NCBI RefSeq assembly: GCF_018437265.1
Contig: NZ_JAAMFL010000001.1
Span: 1-64,000, forward strand
Direction: 5' to 3'
Length of the DNA stretch: 64,000 bases
Source of the DNA: Fructobacillus parabroussonetiae
Lineage (GTDB): Bacteria; Bacillota; Bacilli; Lactobacillales; Lactobacillaceae
Shown here one piece after another: positions 18,421-25,609 of this stretch. Position numbers and translations under genes: made by a program. Every line of letters starts with the position of its first letter. Within the stretch, counting starts at the first letter, position 1. The notes below the pieces were generated by a model. That model made no database searches, was not told the origin of the DNA, and was given only the letters and a program-made list of their open reading frames with translations.

Positions 18421-18422
18421 TA
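18401..18422 (+). terminator. Terminator of the candidate small RNA
   Basis: CTCCCC/GGGGAG stem, GAAA loop, seven T. It may also terminate tyrS read-through. Confidence 0.85.
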
Positions 18423-18468
18423 TGGAAAGTTTAAGCTTGGGTGAATTTACCATCAAGTCGTCTGCCTT

Positions 18469-18477
18469 TGTTATAAT
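18469..18477 (+). promoter_or_regulatory. Promoter of the BcrAB-like ABC operon, extended -10
   Basis: TGTTATAAT, about 70 bases before the ATPase start. No strong -35. Confidence 0.6.
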
Positions 18478-18546
18478 AGGACCAACTCAAAAGACGTTAA
18501 AGCCCATCTGATGGGCAGAGGGCGTTTACAAAAGGAGACCGAACAT

Positions 18547-19464
18547 ATGTCACTATTAGAACTCCGACACGTGTCAAAGCACTTTGGTTCTTATAAGGCT
18601 TTAGACAACGTATCATTTTCTGTTGAACCCGGACGAATTGTTGGTTTGATTGGTCCTAACGGGGCTGGTAAGTCCACGGCCATGCGCGCAATGACCGGAT
18701 TGATGCGCTTTGATTCCGGCGAGGTAAGCTTTGACGACCAGCCAGTCAAGTTTTCAAAGACAAAGGCCTTGGCCAAGATGGGAAACTTAATTGAATACCC
18801 TGCCATCTACCCAAACTTCACGGCAGAAGATCACATGAAGTACTATGCGATGGATGCAAAGGAATCAGAAGACATTCATGAATTAATGAAGTTGACAGGG
18901 ATTGACGGTCCAAACTTCGGGAAGCGTAAGGCCAAGCATTTCTCACTTGGAATGAAGCAACGCTTAGGCATCGCCATTGCCTTGGTTCGCAAGCCAAAGC
19001 TGGTCGTCTTGGATGAGCCAATGAATGGTTTGGATCCACAGTCGGTCCGAGAAATTCGCGCCTTAATTCAAAAGTTATCGGATCAAGGAATCGCCTTCCT
19101 CATTTCTTCTCATTTGTTAGATGAATTGCAACGGTTGGCTGATGACGTGGTCATTATTAACAAAGGAAAAGTCATTCGTAAAACATCCATGGCTGACTTT
19201 CTTTCAGAAGACAAGGCCCAGGTTAAGGTGAAGACTTCCGATAACCAGGCGATGGTGGCAGCCGCCGAAGAAGCGGGTTGGTCAGTTAAGGAAAATGATC
19301 AAGACGAAGTGTTGATCACGGCTGACGATGGCGTGAACGCTCAAGCTGTCTTAGCAAAGGCCACCGCAATCAATGTGGACGTCTTAGATATCCAGACGGC
19401 AACGGTTAATTTGGAAGATCACTTAATGGAAGTTCTTTCCGACAGCGATCGCGACCGTGCCTAA
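18547..19464 (+). CDS. ABC transporter ATPase, BcrA-like
   Basis: A 305-aa ATP-binding subunit of an ABC-2 type exporter. Walker A GPNGAGKST, signature FSLGMKQRLGIA (an LSGGQ variant seen in BcrA-type ATPases), Walker B LVVLDEPMNGLDP and the H-loop SSHLLDEL are all visible. The C-terminal domain (residues about 215-305) is typical of the drug/bacteriocin subgroup. An upstream in-frame ATG exists, but AAAAGGAG is placed for this one. The permease follows 21 bases later. The substrate is unknown; peptide antibiotics such as bacitracin are a family-based guess. Confidence 0.88.
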   Translation: MSLLELRHVSKHFGSYKALDNVSFSVEPGRIVGLIGPNGAGKSTAMRAMTGLMRFDSGEVSFDDQPVKFSKTKALAKMGNLIEYPAIYPNFTAEDHMKYYAMDAKESEDIHELMKLTGIDGPNFGKRKAKHFSLGMKQRLGIAIALVRKPKLVVLDEPMNGLDPQSVREIRALIQKLSDQGIAFLISSHLLDELQRLADDVVIINKGKVIRKTSMADFLSEDKAQVKVKTSDNQAMVAAAEEAGWSVKENDQDEVLITADDGVNAQAVLAKATAINVDVLDIQTATVNLEDHLMEVLSDSDRDRA

Positions 19465-19485
19465 GTGTTGATTTAAGGAGAAACT

Positions 19486-20250
19486 ATGCATACTTTATTA
19501 AAACAGGAATGGATGAAAGCCGTGAAGCAAAACCGCTTCTATGTCTGGGCATTGATCGCTTTTATCTTACCAATTATTGTCTTAACTACCTTAGTGCCGA
19601 CGGACCAACAGCTGGTCGGCTACTATAGCTTGGGTGGTGCGGGCATTGTCGTGGCCATTGCCGCTTCCGTTATTTCAGCTTTGACTTTTACACAAGAGTT
19701 TAATTACGGGACAATTCGCCCATTGTTATCTCGTCAGTATTCCCGCTTAGAAATCTTCGTTTCGAAAATAATCATGATTGTTTTTGAATACATCTTGGTT
19801 TTGACTTCGGCGGTTCTTGGAACACTTGCTGGTCGTTTGATTTTCCAAATGATTAATGGTTCAACGGGCACGAGCATTGATTGGCAGCCCTTCTTGTTCA
19901 ATCAAGTCATGGACGTGATTATGACGCTCTTCTTCTTCGCCATTGTTTTGTTGGTTTCCAACTTGGTTAAGTCAACGGCAGCGGCCGTTTCAATTGGGAT
20001 TGTCCTCTCCGTAGCAACGTCAATTATTGCTGCCATTACGACTTTCTTAGTGCAGTTCTGGGAACCTTTGCGTTGGAACCCCTTGACGGTGGAAGCCTTC
20101 TTGTCACAGTTTAATGGCCGACAGGTCCAAAACGAATACATGATGAACTTCTTTGGAACCGATGTCTGGGTTGTTTGGGCAGTTTACATCTTCTACTTAG
20201 TTGTACTTTACCTGTTCACTTATCTGATTTTCCAACGTCGCTCCGTTTAA
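19486..20250 (+). CDS. ABC-2 type permease, partner of the BcrA-like ATPase
   Basis: A 254-aa integral membrane protein with about six TM helices. The first segment (YVWALIAFILPIIVLTTLV) follows a short cytoplasmic start, and TFTQEFNYGTIRPLLSRQYSR is the conserved coupling region of ABC-2 permeases. AAGGAG precedes the ATG. It forms a transporter with the upstream ATPase and ends at a terminator. Confidence 0.87.
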   Translation: MHTLLKQEWMKAVKQNRFYVWALIAFILPIIVLTTLVPTDQQLVGYYSLGGAGIVVAIAASVISALTFTQEFNYGTIRPLLSRQYSRLEIFVSKIIMIVFEYILVLTSAVLGTLAGRLIFQMINGSTGTSIDWQPFLFNQVMDVIMTLFFFAIVLLVSNLVKSTAAAVSIGIVLSVATSIIAAITTFLVQFWEPLRWNPLTVEAFLSQFNGRQVQNEYMMNFFGTDVWVVWAVYIFYLVVLYLFTYLIFQRRSV

Positions 20251-20253
20251 ATG

Positions 20254-20280
20254 AAAACAGGCCATTTGGCCTGTTTTTTC
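20254..20280 (+). terminator. Terminator after the BcrAB-like operon
   Basis: 11-bp stem AAAACAGGCCA/TGGCCTGTTTT followed by T run. Confidence 0.88.
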
Positions 20281-20341
20281 TTTGAATAAAATGACTAGGT
20301 CTCCAGGTCTTTTTTTGCTACAATAAGCAAAGGAGTAAACC

Positions 20342-20644
20342 ATGTCACGAGAAAAGAATGCTTTTAACGACAAGCAACGCATTTTGCGTTTATATTCAAT
20401 TTTGATTTCCAAGCAGGCCATGTCGGTCGAACAGATTGAAGATCTTTTCTTTATTGGGCAGAAAACGGTGCAGCGCGACATCGCGGCCATTCGGGAGTTT
20501 TTGACTGATTTGCAGCAGGGGGAGCCGGTGCAATCCGAAGTGGTCTATGATCGCAAAATCAAAAAGTATAAAATTACCGAACGGGATCATCTTTTTGAGG
20601 TCTTTGATAAGATTAACTCAGAGGAAAATCCCTTTGATTTCTAA
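20342..20644 (+). CDS. Short HTH protein, HTH_11/DeoR-like
   Basis: A 100-aa protein with a predicted winged HTH over residues 10-60 (NDKQRILRLYSILISK, then FFIGQKTVQRDIAAIREFL), as in the N-terminus of YafY/DeoR regulators. It lacks the ligand or WYL domain those proteins have, so it may be a truncated or minimal regulator. AAAGGAG precedes the ATG. It lies between two terminators and so is a single gene. Targets are unknown; the flanking transporters are candidates only by proximity. Confidence 0.7.
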   Translation: MSREKNAFNDKQRILRLYSILISKQAMSVEQIEDLFFIGQKTVQRDIAAIREFLTDLQQGEPVQSEVVYDRKIKKYKITERDHLFEVFDKINSEENPFDF

Positions 20645-20649
20645 CAACC

Positions 20650-20690
20650 AAAAGTCCCGCTGGAACAATATGCGTTCCAGCGGGACTTTT
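20650..20690. terminator. Bidirectional terminator between the HTH gene and the trp-type ABC operon
   Basis: 17-bp inverted repeat (20650-20666 with 20674-20690) with A and T edges. Confidence 0.92.
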
Positions 20691-20704
20691 TTAGTGCGTT
20701 TAGT

Positions 20705-21460
20705 TTAATGAACGAAATAAGTTAATAAATCGGCTTCGGATAGCTGATCTTTTTCTTCGTCTTTGACGTCGAGAACGATTTTTCCAGCGTTTAACACAAT
20801 CAGACGGTTGCCATAGGTGAGGGCATCTTTCAAATTGTGCGTAATCATCAAAGCCGTCAAGTGATTATCTTTCACCTGATGATTCGTTGCGGCCATCAGT
20901 TGGTCCGAAGTCTTCGGATCAAGTGCGGCCGTATGCTCATCCAAGAGAAGCAAGCCGGGCTTGACGCGCGTTGCCATTAAAAAGGAAAGGGCTTGACGCT
21001 GTCCACCAGAAAGTGAGCCAGTGGCGGTTTGAAGGCGGTCTTCGAGGTTATTTCCCATGGTCTTGGTTAAGTTAAAGTAGGTGGTCAATTTTTCGTTGGT
21101 TAATTGACGGTTTTTTAACGTCCGCTTGCTGCCTCGCTTTTCAGCTAGCAGTAAGTTTTCGGCGACGGTCATTCGCGGTGCGGTCCCGAGCTTGGGATCT
21201 TGAAAAACACGGGCCAGAAAGGAAGTTCGCTTGACCGCAGGCATCTGCGTAATATCTTGTCCCTCGTGTTCGACCGAACCGGCAGTTAATGGTAGGTCGC
21301 CGGAAATGACGTTAAAGAGTGTCGACTTTCCAGCACCGTTTGTCCCAAGAACCGTAATAAAGTCTCCGGGGTAGATGTCGAGATTTAAATCGTTTAAAAT
21401 CGTGGTGCCATTTGGAACAGTGACGGTGGCGTCCTTTAATGAAAAAACAGCTTTAGTCAT
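20705..21460 (-). CDS. ABC importer ATPase, TrpZ-like
   Basis: A 251-aa ATP-binding subunit. Walker A LGTNGAGKST, signature LSGGQRQALSFL, Walker B LLLLDEHTAALDP (EHTA in place of the usual EPTA/EPTS) and H-loop ITHNLKDA are visible. It overlaps the permease by 8 bases and is the third gene of the operon with the TrpX-like binding protein. By homology to the pneumococcal trpXYZ set and by the Trp-codon leader upstream it likely powers tryptophan import. It ends at the shared terminator. Confidence 0.9.
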   Translation of the reverse strand: MTKAVFSLKDATVTVPNGTTILNDLNLDIYPGDFITVLGTNGAGKSTLFNVISGDLPLTAGSVEHEGQDITQMPAVKRTSFLARVFQDPKLGTAPRMTVAENLLLAEKRGSKRTLKNRQLTNEKLTTYFNLTKTMGNNLEDRLQTATGSLSGGQRQALSFLMATRVKPGLLLLDEHTAALDPKTSDQLMAATNHQVKDNHLTALMITHNLKDALTYGNRLIVLNAGKIVLDVKDEEKDQLSEADLLTYFVH

Positions 21461-22352
21461 TTGTCTTACCTCCCAAGTGAAGGACTTTGTCCAGTTTTAG
21501 ATACTTTCGAACCTGTGGCAGCATCATCGCGATGGCCAAGATAATGGATGAAATGAGGTTTAGATCGTTCGTTGAGAAACCAAGTTGCAAAACGGCTAGC
21601 AAAACCAAACGATAGATAATGGAACCAATCACAACCGCAATGAGTCGTTGATTCAAGGAAAGATTACCGAAAACGACTTCACCAATGATGATGGAGGCCA
21701 AGGCGATCACAATGATACCGATTCCCATGTTAATGTCGGCAAAGCCGTTGTTTTGTGCAATAACCGCACCACCAAAGGCGATGAGGGCGTTGGAAACCAT
21801 GAGGCCCATAATGGTCATCCGGTCGGTTTTAATACCAAAGGCAGCGGCCATCACAGGGTTATCGCCAGTCGCGATAAAGGCTTGGCCGAGTTCGGTTTGT
21901 AAGAACCAGATGAGAAAACCTAAAATGAGCGAAATGACGATTAACCCGAGGACAACGCCATCAAAATACTTCGGCAAATCGGATAAGAAAGGAACGGAGA
22001 AAATCGTTTTTTGGTCCAAGAGTGAAATGTTGGCCGATCCCATGATCCGCAGGTTAATGGAAAGGCAGGCGGTCATGACTAAGATACCGGCCAAAAGAAT
22101 TGGAATCTTCCCCTTTGTATAAAGAATACCGGTAATAAAACCAGCGACTGCACCGACAAAGAGGGCGGCCAAAGTCGCTAAGAAGGGATTGACGCCGTGT
22201 GCGATTAAGGAAACGGCAGTCGAGGCGCCAAGTGGGAAGGAGCCTTCCACCGTCATGTCGGCAAAGTTAAGAATCCGAAAAGTCAGGTACAAGGCAACCC
22301 CAAGGACGGCCCAGAGGATTCCTTGAGAGATGGACGAAACAATAATTGACAT
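21453..22352 (-). CDS. ABC importer permease, TrpY-like
   Basis: A 299-aa membrane protein of the branched-chain-type permease fold (LivH/BPD_transp_2) with 8-9 TM segments, e.g. the N-terminal ILWAVLGVALYLTFRIL and the conserved FADMTVEGSFPLGA. AAGGAGG lies before its ATG, which overlaps the stop of the binding-protein gene by one base (TAATG), so translation is coupled. It forms the channel for the TrpX-like/TrpZ-like partners. Confidence 0.9.
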   Translation of the reverse strand: MSIIVSSISQGILWAVLGVALYLTFRILNFADMTVEGSFPLGASTAVSLIAHGVNPFLATLAALFVGAVAGFITGILYTKGKIPILLAGILVMTACLSINLRIMGSANISLLDQKTIFSVPFLSDLPKYFDGVVLGLIVISLILGFLIWFLQTELGQAFIATGDNPVMAAAFGIKTDRMTIMGLMVSNALIAFGGAVIAQNNGFADINMGIGIIVIALASIIIGEVVFGNLSLNQRLIAVVIGSIIYRLVLLAVLQLGFSTNDLNLISSIILAIAMMLPQVRKYLKLDKVLHLGGKTND

Positions 22353-23353
22353 TAGTAGGCCTCCTTATTTGCTTTTGCATCAGCGACGATGTGTTCGGGT
22401 AAGGTAATCCCTAAATCAGCAGCCGTTTGCTTGTTAATGGCGTAATTTCCCTTGTTAACCGTCTGAACAGCCATCGAGGAAGCTTTCTCACCCTTTAACA
22501 GACGAGCGGTCATTTGACCTGCTTGGTAACCGACCTGATACTGTGATTGCGAATAGGTCACAAGTCCACCGTCGGCGACCATCGTATCATTGGATGGGAT
22601 AACCGGAACGTTGCGTGCTTTTGCGGCAGAAACTAGCGTCTTCATCGCCGTTGCAACGGAGTTATCTTGTGGGGCATAAATGGCATCGACTTCACCTGCC
22701 ATTGTCGTTGCGACTTGGAGCATGTCGTTGGTTGACGAAATGGTATAGGATTTAACGGTGTAGCCGGACTTTTGAAGCGTTTTCTTCATTTGAGCAGCGT
22801 TATAGGTGCCACCGGAATCCGAGGTTGTGGAGATGATACCAATGGTCTTCGCCTTTGGCAGCACTTCCTTAATAACAGCGGCTTGCTGTTGGTATGGCGA
22901 GTCACCAGCCACACCGGTCACGTTTTTGCCAGGGTGTGACAGTGAGTTGACCAATTTAGAACCAACGGGGTTGGTAATTCCAGCCAAGACAACGGGTGAT
23001 TGATTCTTCGCAGCTTGTGCAAGTGACAAGGCGGCAGGGGTTGCGATGCCGACAGTCAGATCATCTTCTTTATTAATAAAGTCCTGTGCCATCGTTTTTA
23101 GATTGGCTTGGTTGGCCTGTGCGTTTTGATAAGCAATCTTCACGTTTTTACCATCCGTGTAACCGCCGGCTTTTAAGCCGGCCACGACACCCTCGTGAAT
23201 TTGATCGAGGGCGGGATGGGTGACTAATTGAAGAATCCCAACAGTTGGCATTTTAGTCGTTTTCTTTCCGCTGGTCTGGCCTTCGGTAAAGAAGGCAAAA
23301 ACCAAGAAAGCAAGAATAACCGATGTGACGGTTAATAGACGTTTATTCATCAT
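22352..23353 (-). CDS. trpX: ABC importer substrate-binding protein, TrpX-like
   Basis: A 333-aa extracellular binding protein of the ABC_sub_bind family (PF04392 type). It has an N-terminal hydrophobic segment (residues 8-22) with no lipobox Cys, so it is probably membrane-anchored rather than a lipoprotein. The two-lobed domain follows (VGILQLVTHPALDQIHEG, AGITNPVGSKLV, YAPQDNSVATAM). Start at 23353 or the adjacent ATG at 23350; the AAGGGAGAG site suits the latter slightly better. The tryptophan assignment rests on family resemblance to streptococcal TrpX and on the tandem-Trp leader peptide just upstream. Confidence 0.85.
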   Translation of the reverse strand: MMNKRLLTVTSVILAFLVFAFFTEGQTSGKKTTKMPTVGILQLVTHPALDQIHEGVVAGLKAGGYTDGKNVKIAYQNAQANQANLKTMAQDFINKEDDLTVGIATPAALSLAQAAKNQSPVVLAGITNPVGSKLVNSLSHPGKNVTGVAGDSPYQQQAAVIKEVLPKAKTIGIISTTSDSGGTYNAAQMKKTLQKSGYTVKSYTISSTNDMLQVATTMAGEVDAIYAPQDNSVATAMKTLVSAAKARNVPVIPSNDTMVADGGLVTYSQSQYQVGYQAGQMTARLLKGEKASSMAVQTVNKGNYAINKQTAADLGITLPEHIVADAKANKEAY

Positions 23354-23398
23354 TCTCTCCCTTAAATTGCATGCCCAGGCAGGTTTTTGGGCATAAAA

Positions 23399-23438
23399 AA
23401 AGTCTGCCTGGGTGTTGTGTTATACCCAAACAGACTTT
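23399..23438 (-). terminator. Attenuator terminator in the trpXYZ-like leader
   Basis: On the minus strand a 15-bp stem (23424-23438 with 23399-23413, two G-U pairs), a 10-base loop and then seven T. It lies between leader peptide and structural genes. Its 3' arm is also complementary over 9 bases to a segment just downstream (23374-23382), an alternative pairing. Confidence 0.88.
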
Positions 23439-23462
23439 TAACCATTACGAAGAAGCCGGTTG

Positions 23463-23505
23463 GGACAATACTGTCGTCACAGCTTGTCCGTTAACCGAAA
23501 AGCTG
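23463..23505 (-). promoter_or_regulatory. Mutually exclusive hairpins in the trp leader RNA
   Basis: The RNA can form CAGCTT with AAGCTG (23500-23505 with 23480-23485), or a GGACAA...TTGTCC hairpin (23484-23489 with 23463-23468). The two share bases at 23484-23485. This is the pattern of competing 1:2 and 2:3 stems in attenuators; which one controls the terminator needs folding. Confidence 0.5.
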
Positions 23506-23510
23506 CTTTC

Positions 23511-23558
23511 CTACCGGCGCCACCATTGGCGATTTACTTGTGATTGGAATGCAGTCAT
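23511..23558 (-). CDS. Tryptophan leader peptide (MTAFQSQVNRQWWRR)
   Basis: A 15-codon ORF with a well-placed site (TTAGGAG, 7 bases before ATG) contains two adjacent Trp codons (TGG TGG at 23520-23525) near its end, then two Arg codons and TAG. It starts about 25 bases after the predicted transcription start and is followed by alternative hairpins and a strong terminator before the TrpX-like gene. This is the layout of the enterobacterial trp leader. A ribosome stalled at Trp codons would be expected to prevent the terminator and allow import genes to be transcribed when charged tRNA-Trp is scarce. Confidence 0.82.
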   Translation of the reverse strand: MTAFQSQVNRQWWRR

Positions 23559-23590
23559 GAAATACTCCTAAAGTATTAAAAGTTAACATA

Positions 23591-23619
23591 AGCATACAAG
23601 AGCCAAGAACTCCTGTCAA
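23591..23619 (-). promoter_or_regulatory. Promoter of the trp leader-transporter operon
   Basis: On the minus strand TTGACA, exactly 17 bases, TATGCT. It sets the leader peptide about 26 bases from the start of transcription. Confidence 0.82.
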
Positions 23620-23624
23620 GAAAA

Positions 23625-23657
23625 ATGAAAAAAAGAAAAGAAAACCCGGCGGTTTTC
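23625..23657 (-). terminator. Nitroreductase terminator
   Basis: On the minus strand GAAAACC, a GCCG loop, GGTTTTC, then a T/C-rich run. It isolates the nitroreductase from the trp operon promoter. Confidence 0.7.
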
Positions 23658-23666
23658 TCAGAAAAA

Positions 23667-24269
23667 TTAATTAAATTGCTTGAAACGTGCATCATCTGGC
23701 AAAAACGTCTTGCCGTCGGCAGGGGCTTCAATTGAGCCAAAGGGCATTTCACCACGCAAGACCCAGTGATCAGGAAGATTAAAGGCTTCCTTTACTGCCT
23801 GGTCAATCAAGGGGTTGTAATGCTGCAGGGAAGCGCCGACGCCTTCTTCTGCCAATGCTAGCCAAACGGCATAAAGGGCAATTCCAACGGATTCTTCTGC
23901 CCAGTCGTCAAAGTTGTCCGCATAAAGTGGGGCCTGTTCCTTTAACCCCTGGACAATGTTTTGGTCCGTAAAGTAAAGAACGGTTCCGTAGCCAGATTGG
24001 AAGGCACCCTTAATTTTTGCCGTCGTGGCTTGGAAGGCCTCTTCCGATGCGGCAACCTTCTTTAATTCAGCCAAAGTCATTTCCCAGAGTTTTTCATGGG
24101 CATCACCAGTCAAAACAACCGCTTGAACGGACTGTGAATTGAAGGGGGAAGGACTGTTCTTGATGCTCTTTTTTACTAAGTCAAAAAGTTCTTGGTCGGT
24201 TTGCTTTACTTCTTTACCTAGTGCGTAAATGGAGCGACGCTTTTCTTGCAGTTCGTTAAAAGTTGTCAT
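23667..24269 (-). CDS. Nitroreductase-family oxidoreductase (Frm2/Hbn1-like)
   Basis: A 200-aa FMN-binding, NAD(P)H-dependent oxidoreductase. The N-terminal RRSIYALGKEV and the SPSPFNSQSVQAVVL block bind FMN as in the Frm2 subgroup; the middle VGIALYAVWLALAEEGVGASLQHYN and C-terminal GEMPFGSIEAP are also family features. It is divergently transcribed from the Rrf2 regulator, a common pairing in which the Rrf2 protein responds to thiol-active or nitroso compounds. The true substrate is unknown. Confidence 0.88.
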   Translation of the reverse strand: MTTFNELQEKRRSIYALGKEVKQTDQELFDLVKKSIKNSPSPFNSQSVQAVVLTGDAHEKLWEMTLAELKKVAASEEAFQATTAKIKGAFQSGYGTVLYFTDQNIVQGLKEQAPLYADNFDDWAEESVGIALYAVWLALAEEGVGASLQHYNPLIDQAVKEAFNLPDHWVLRGEMPFGSIEAPADGKTFLPDDARFKQFN

Positions 24270-24307
24270 TGGCTGTTCCTCACTTATGTATTTCTTAAAA
24301 GTACAAT

Positions 24308-24322
24308 TAGTATGTTATACTA
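24308..24322. promoter_or_regulatory. Candidate Rrf2 operator overlapping the promoter
   Basis: Perfect inverted repeat TAGTAT-GTT-ATACTA. It covers the extended -10 (TGTTATACT, 24313-24321) of the rrf2 operon and lies between divergent genes, so one dimer could control both. Confidence 0.6.
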
Positions 24323-24353
24323 GACAGGATAAAAATACAAGGGGTTTTTCAAA

Positions 24354-24818
24354 ATGAAGCCATCTTTAAAATTAACGAATGCCATCCATATTCTGATTTA
24401 TATTGCCCGGGCGGATAAGCAAACGAGTTTCTCGTCCAAGGCCATTGCCGAATCGGTGAACACGAATCCATCGCGAATTCGTGCGCTGATGGCCGACATG
24501 CAAGCCGCATCGATCATTAAGCGAGAGGGTGACCACTTTTCACGGCCAATCTTGGCTAAGCCCGCAAAGGATATTTCAATGGCCGCCATTTTAAAAGCCG
24601 TCGATCCCGATTCATCGGTTTTCCCACTCGATAACAAGGTCAATGACGACTGCCCAATCGCACAACAAGTCAATCCGGTTCTTTCTTCCTATTATGAGGA
24701 ACTTGACCAAAATCTCTTGAAAAAGATGGCGGGCATTTCATTTGAAGCCATTTTAGAGGACGTCAACCAAAAAGCCGGTGCCCGACTTTGTTGTACCGGC
24801 GAGGTGCAAAATGCCTGA
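24354..24818 (+). CDS. Rrf2-family transcriptional regulator
   Basis: A 154-aa winged-HTH repressor. The HTH (SSKAIAESVNTNPSRIRALMADMQAAS, about residues 26-53) is typical of Rrf2. Cys100 and the Cys146-Cys147 pair near the C-terminus are candidate redox sensors; the three-Cys iron-sulfur arrangement of IscR/NsrR is not seen. It overlaps the first fluoride channel gene by 8 bases and is divergent from the nitroreductase. It probably controls both transcripts through the dyad at 24308-24322. Confidence 0.88.
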   Translation: MKPSLKLTNAIHILIYIARADKQTSFSSKAIAESVNTNPSRIRALMADMQAASIIKREGDHFSRPILAKPAKDISMAAILKAVDPDSSVFPLDNKVNDDCPIAQQVNPVLSSYYEELDQNLLKKMAGISFEAILEDVNQKAGARLCCTGEVQNA

Positions 24819-25230
24819 GGAAAAGCCACAGTTGATCCTATTGGTGGTCTTTCTGGGTGGCTGTCTAGGTGGGGCGCTGCGCTACTTACTTAGCCTGTTA
24901 CCGGGGATTGGTGCCTGGCCGGCCATGACGGTTTTCATTAACACGGTCGGCACCGGCTGCTTAGCGTGTTTAGCCGCTTACATGAAGCAAAAGAGCCAGC
25001 AACCGGCTTATGTGCAGTCCTTTATTGGAACGGGGCTGCTCGGTGGCTTTACGACCTTTGGCGCTCTGATTCTTGAAGCCTATCAATTTCTTTTGCTCAA
25101 TCAACCCTGGCTTTTTGTTGCCCTCATTGCTTGCTCCTTGCTCCTGGCCTTCTTGGCCTTGTGGCTTGGTCAAAAGATTGGCGTAAAGTTAGCTCAAAAG
25201 GGTGAGACGGGGGCGAAAGCATGTGGGTAA
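24811..25230 (+). CDS. crcB: Fluoride channel subunit Fluc/CrcB (1)
   Basis: A 139-aa, four-TM protein of the Fluc family, which exports F- and protects enolase and other targets. Family motifs are GGALRYLL, the TM2 FINTVGTG and the TM3 GLLGGFTTFGALILE. The chosen ATG has GAGGTG before it and overlaps rrf2 by 8 bases; an upstream in-frame ATG inside rrf2 is less likely. With the second copy downstream it likely makes a heterodimeric channel, as in other Firmicutes with paired genes. Confidence 0.93.
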   Translation: MPEEKPQLILLVVFLGGCLGGALRYLLSLLPGIGAWPAMTVFINTVGTGCLACLAAYMKQKSQQPAYVQSFIGTGLLGGFTTFGALILEAYQFLLLNQPWLFVALIACSLLLAFLALWLGQKIGVKLAQKGETGAKACG

Positions 25231-25571
25231 AACTGCTTTTCATCATGCTTGCCACGGGCCTGGGTGCCAGTCTTCGTTACCTGATGTTAATGGCTTGGTC
25301 ATCGCGCAACCGGTATTTAACGGGTGTTTTTGCCATTAATCTACTGGGATCGCTTTTACTAGGATTTGTGACGGGCCTACATTTGAATCATTTATTGACG
25401 CTAGTGCTAGGGACGAGCTTGCTTGGTGGTTTTACGACTTTTTCATCGATGATGACCGAAAGTGGTCAGTACGTTGGTTGGCGGCAAAAAACGATTTATC
25501 TTGCTGGACAATTCGTCGGCGGATTGCTGGCATTTGTCCTCGGTATTGCTTTGTTGAGCAAACTGTTTTAA
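25221..25571 (+). CDS. crcB: Fluoride channel subunit Fluc/CrcB (2)
   Basis: A 116-aa partner with the same motifs: GLGASLRYLM, FAINLLGSLLLGF and SLLGGFTTFSSMMTE. It overlaps the first crcB by 10 bases. The two proteins probably assemble in antiparallel orientation. No fluoride riboswitch is seen upstream; regulation appears to be by Rrf2. Confidence 0.93.
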   Translation: MWVKLLFIMLATGLGASLRYLMLMAWSSRNRYLTGVFAINLLGSLLLGFVTGLHLNHLLTLVLGTSLLGGFTTFSSMMTESGQYVGWRQKTIYLAGQFVGGLLAFVLGIALLSKLF

Positions 25572-25609
25572 CTTTATAGAAGTGTAAAAAAAGATTTAGG
25601 AGAAAAACG

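Noticed and set aside
23371-23571. 66-aa plus-strand ORF over the trp leader
   Set aside because: It is opposite to the leader RNA structures and has no promoter or ribosome site.
24819-25230. Fluoride riboswitch for the crcB genes
   Set aside because: The rrf2 and crcB genes overlap and no crcB-motif leader is visible before rrf2.
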